Of a DNA stretch of 38,877 nt, positions 38,763 through 38,877 are shown piece by piece. The translations under genes were made by a program, and so were the position numbers. The notes under the pieces are model-generated. The model was not told where the DNA came from and searched no databases. It saw only the letters and a list, made by a program, of their open reading frames with translations. This stretch comes from a virus. Each line of letters opens with the position of its first letter. The first letter of the stretch is position 1. The stretch spans positions 1 through 38,877 of IMG/VR virus record IMGVR_UViG_3300020119_000267; one strand, given 5' to 3'.

Positions 38763-38877
38763 AAAGTTGTTACAGCGATAAAGATGACTCCAAAAAAATG
38801 GAGATGAAGCCTAAGAAAAAAACCAAAAGAGAAAAAATGAAAGAGAAAAAACATGGCAAAAAAAATAAATCTAAAGA
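38759..38877 (+). CDS. Lys-rich small protein, partial at window end
   Basis: ATG 38759 overlaps the previous stop (ATGA). 39 residues are inside the window (CYSDKDDSKKMEMKPKK then KEKKHGKKNKSKD). Through the circular junction it would continue into the frame of the gene at 12 if the homopolymer has eight A's; with nine A's it ends at a TAA just past the run. Confidence 0.65.
   Translation, partial: MKSCYSDKDDSKKMEMKPKKKTKREKMKEKKHGKKNKSK
38842..38877. repeat. Terminal direct repeat, right copy
   Basis: Repeats 1-37 with eight A instead of nine in the homopolymer. Confidence 0.85.

Overview
The window is the whole, or nearly whole, genome of a tailed double-stranded DNA phage, most likely a podovirus. 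Its first 37 bases and last 36 bases are the same sequence apart from one A in a homopolymer, so it is a circular or circularly permuted genome cut open inside a small lysine-rich gene (about 38.84 kb once the overlap is removed). Recognisable markers are a P22-type portal, a headful-type large terminase, an N4-gp56-family capsid protein, a gp10-like tail hub and three DUF-like ejection proteins. There is no sheath, tape measure, integrase, tRNA or recognised endolysin. The host is a bacterium using the standard code with Shine-Dalgarno starts. Its identity cannot be read from the sequence; only modest AT-richness and frequent TTG starts are visible.

Layout. (1) 26.3-38.9 kb continuing through 0-7.0 kb, rightward: ParB-like protein, small and large terminase, portal, scaffold, capsid, decoration protein, connectors, tiny Lys-rich proteins, tail hub and ejection proteins. 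A leftward DNA methyltransferase plus zinc-ribbon gene (32.9-34.2 kb) and a small leftward DpnD/PcfM-like gene (26.8 kb) interrupt it. (2) 7.0-11.8 kb, leftward: about eighteen small, tightly overlapping genes, probably for host take-over. They include a PNK-type HAD phosphatase, a YkgJ-type cysteine cluster protein, two HTH proteins, a Tad2-like (anti-Thoeris) candidate and an ART-like candidate. (3) 11.8-13.0 kb, rightward, four small genes. (4) 13.0-14.0 kb, leftward: RusA-like resolvase and an SSB-like protein with an acidic DEGVPF tail. (5) 14.3-15.3 kb, rightward, four unknown small genes. (6) 15.4-18.9 kb, leftward: DnaB-like helicase, two paralogous winged-helix proteins (one the likely initiator, with iteron-like repeats inside its gene) and an HTH repressor. 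(7) 18.96-20.6 kb, rightward: Bet annealing protein and a YqaJ exonuclease interrupted by an in-frame UGA. (8) 20.8-26.2 kb, leftward: tail fibre and tailspike genes with an HNH endonuclease among them.

The parts that deserve most attention are these. Three copies of a 28-bp operator (two near-perfect, one degenerate) overlap extended -10 promoters in front of regions 5 and 7, with the probable cognate HTH repressor beside one of them. An in-frame UGA in the exonuclease sits where the family usually has Cys, with nested hairpins right after it. A 130-nt non-coding element with nested helices lies at 18.35-18.48 kb. A promoter sits so close to its start codon (7854) that the mRNA would be leaderless. 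The A8/A9 run at the circular junction decides whether one or two small proteins are made. About ten genes are too short or start differently from an automatic call; their starts were set here from ribosome binding sites and overlaps.
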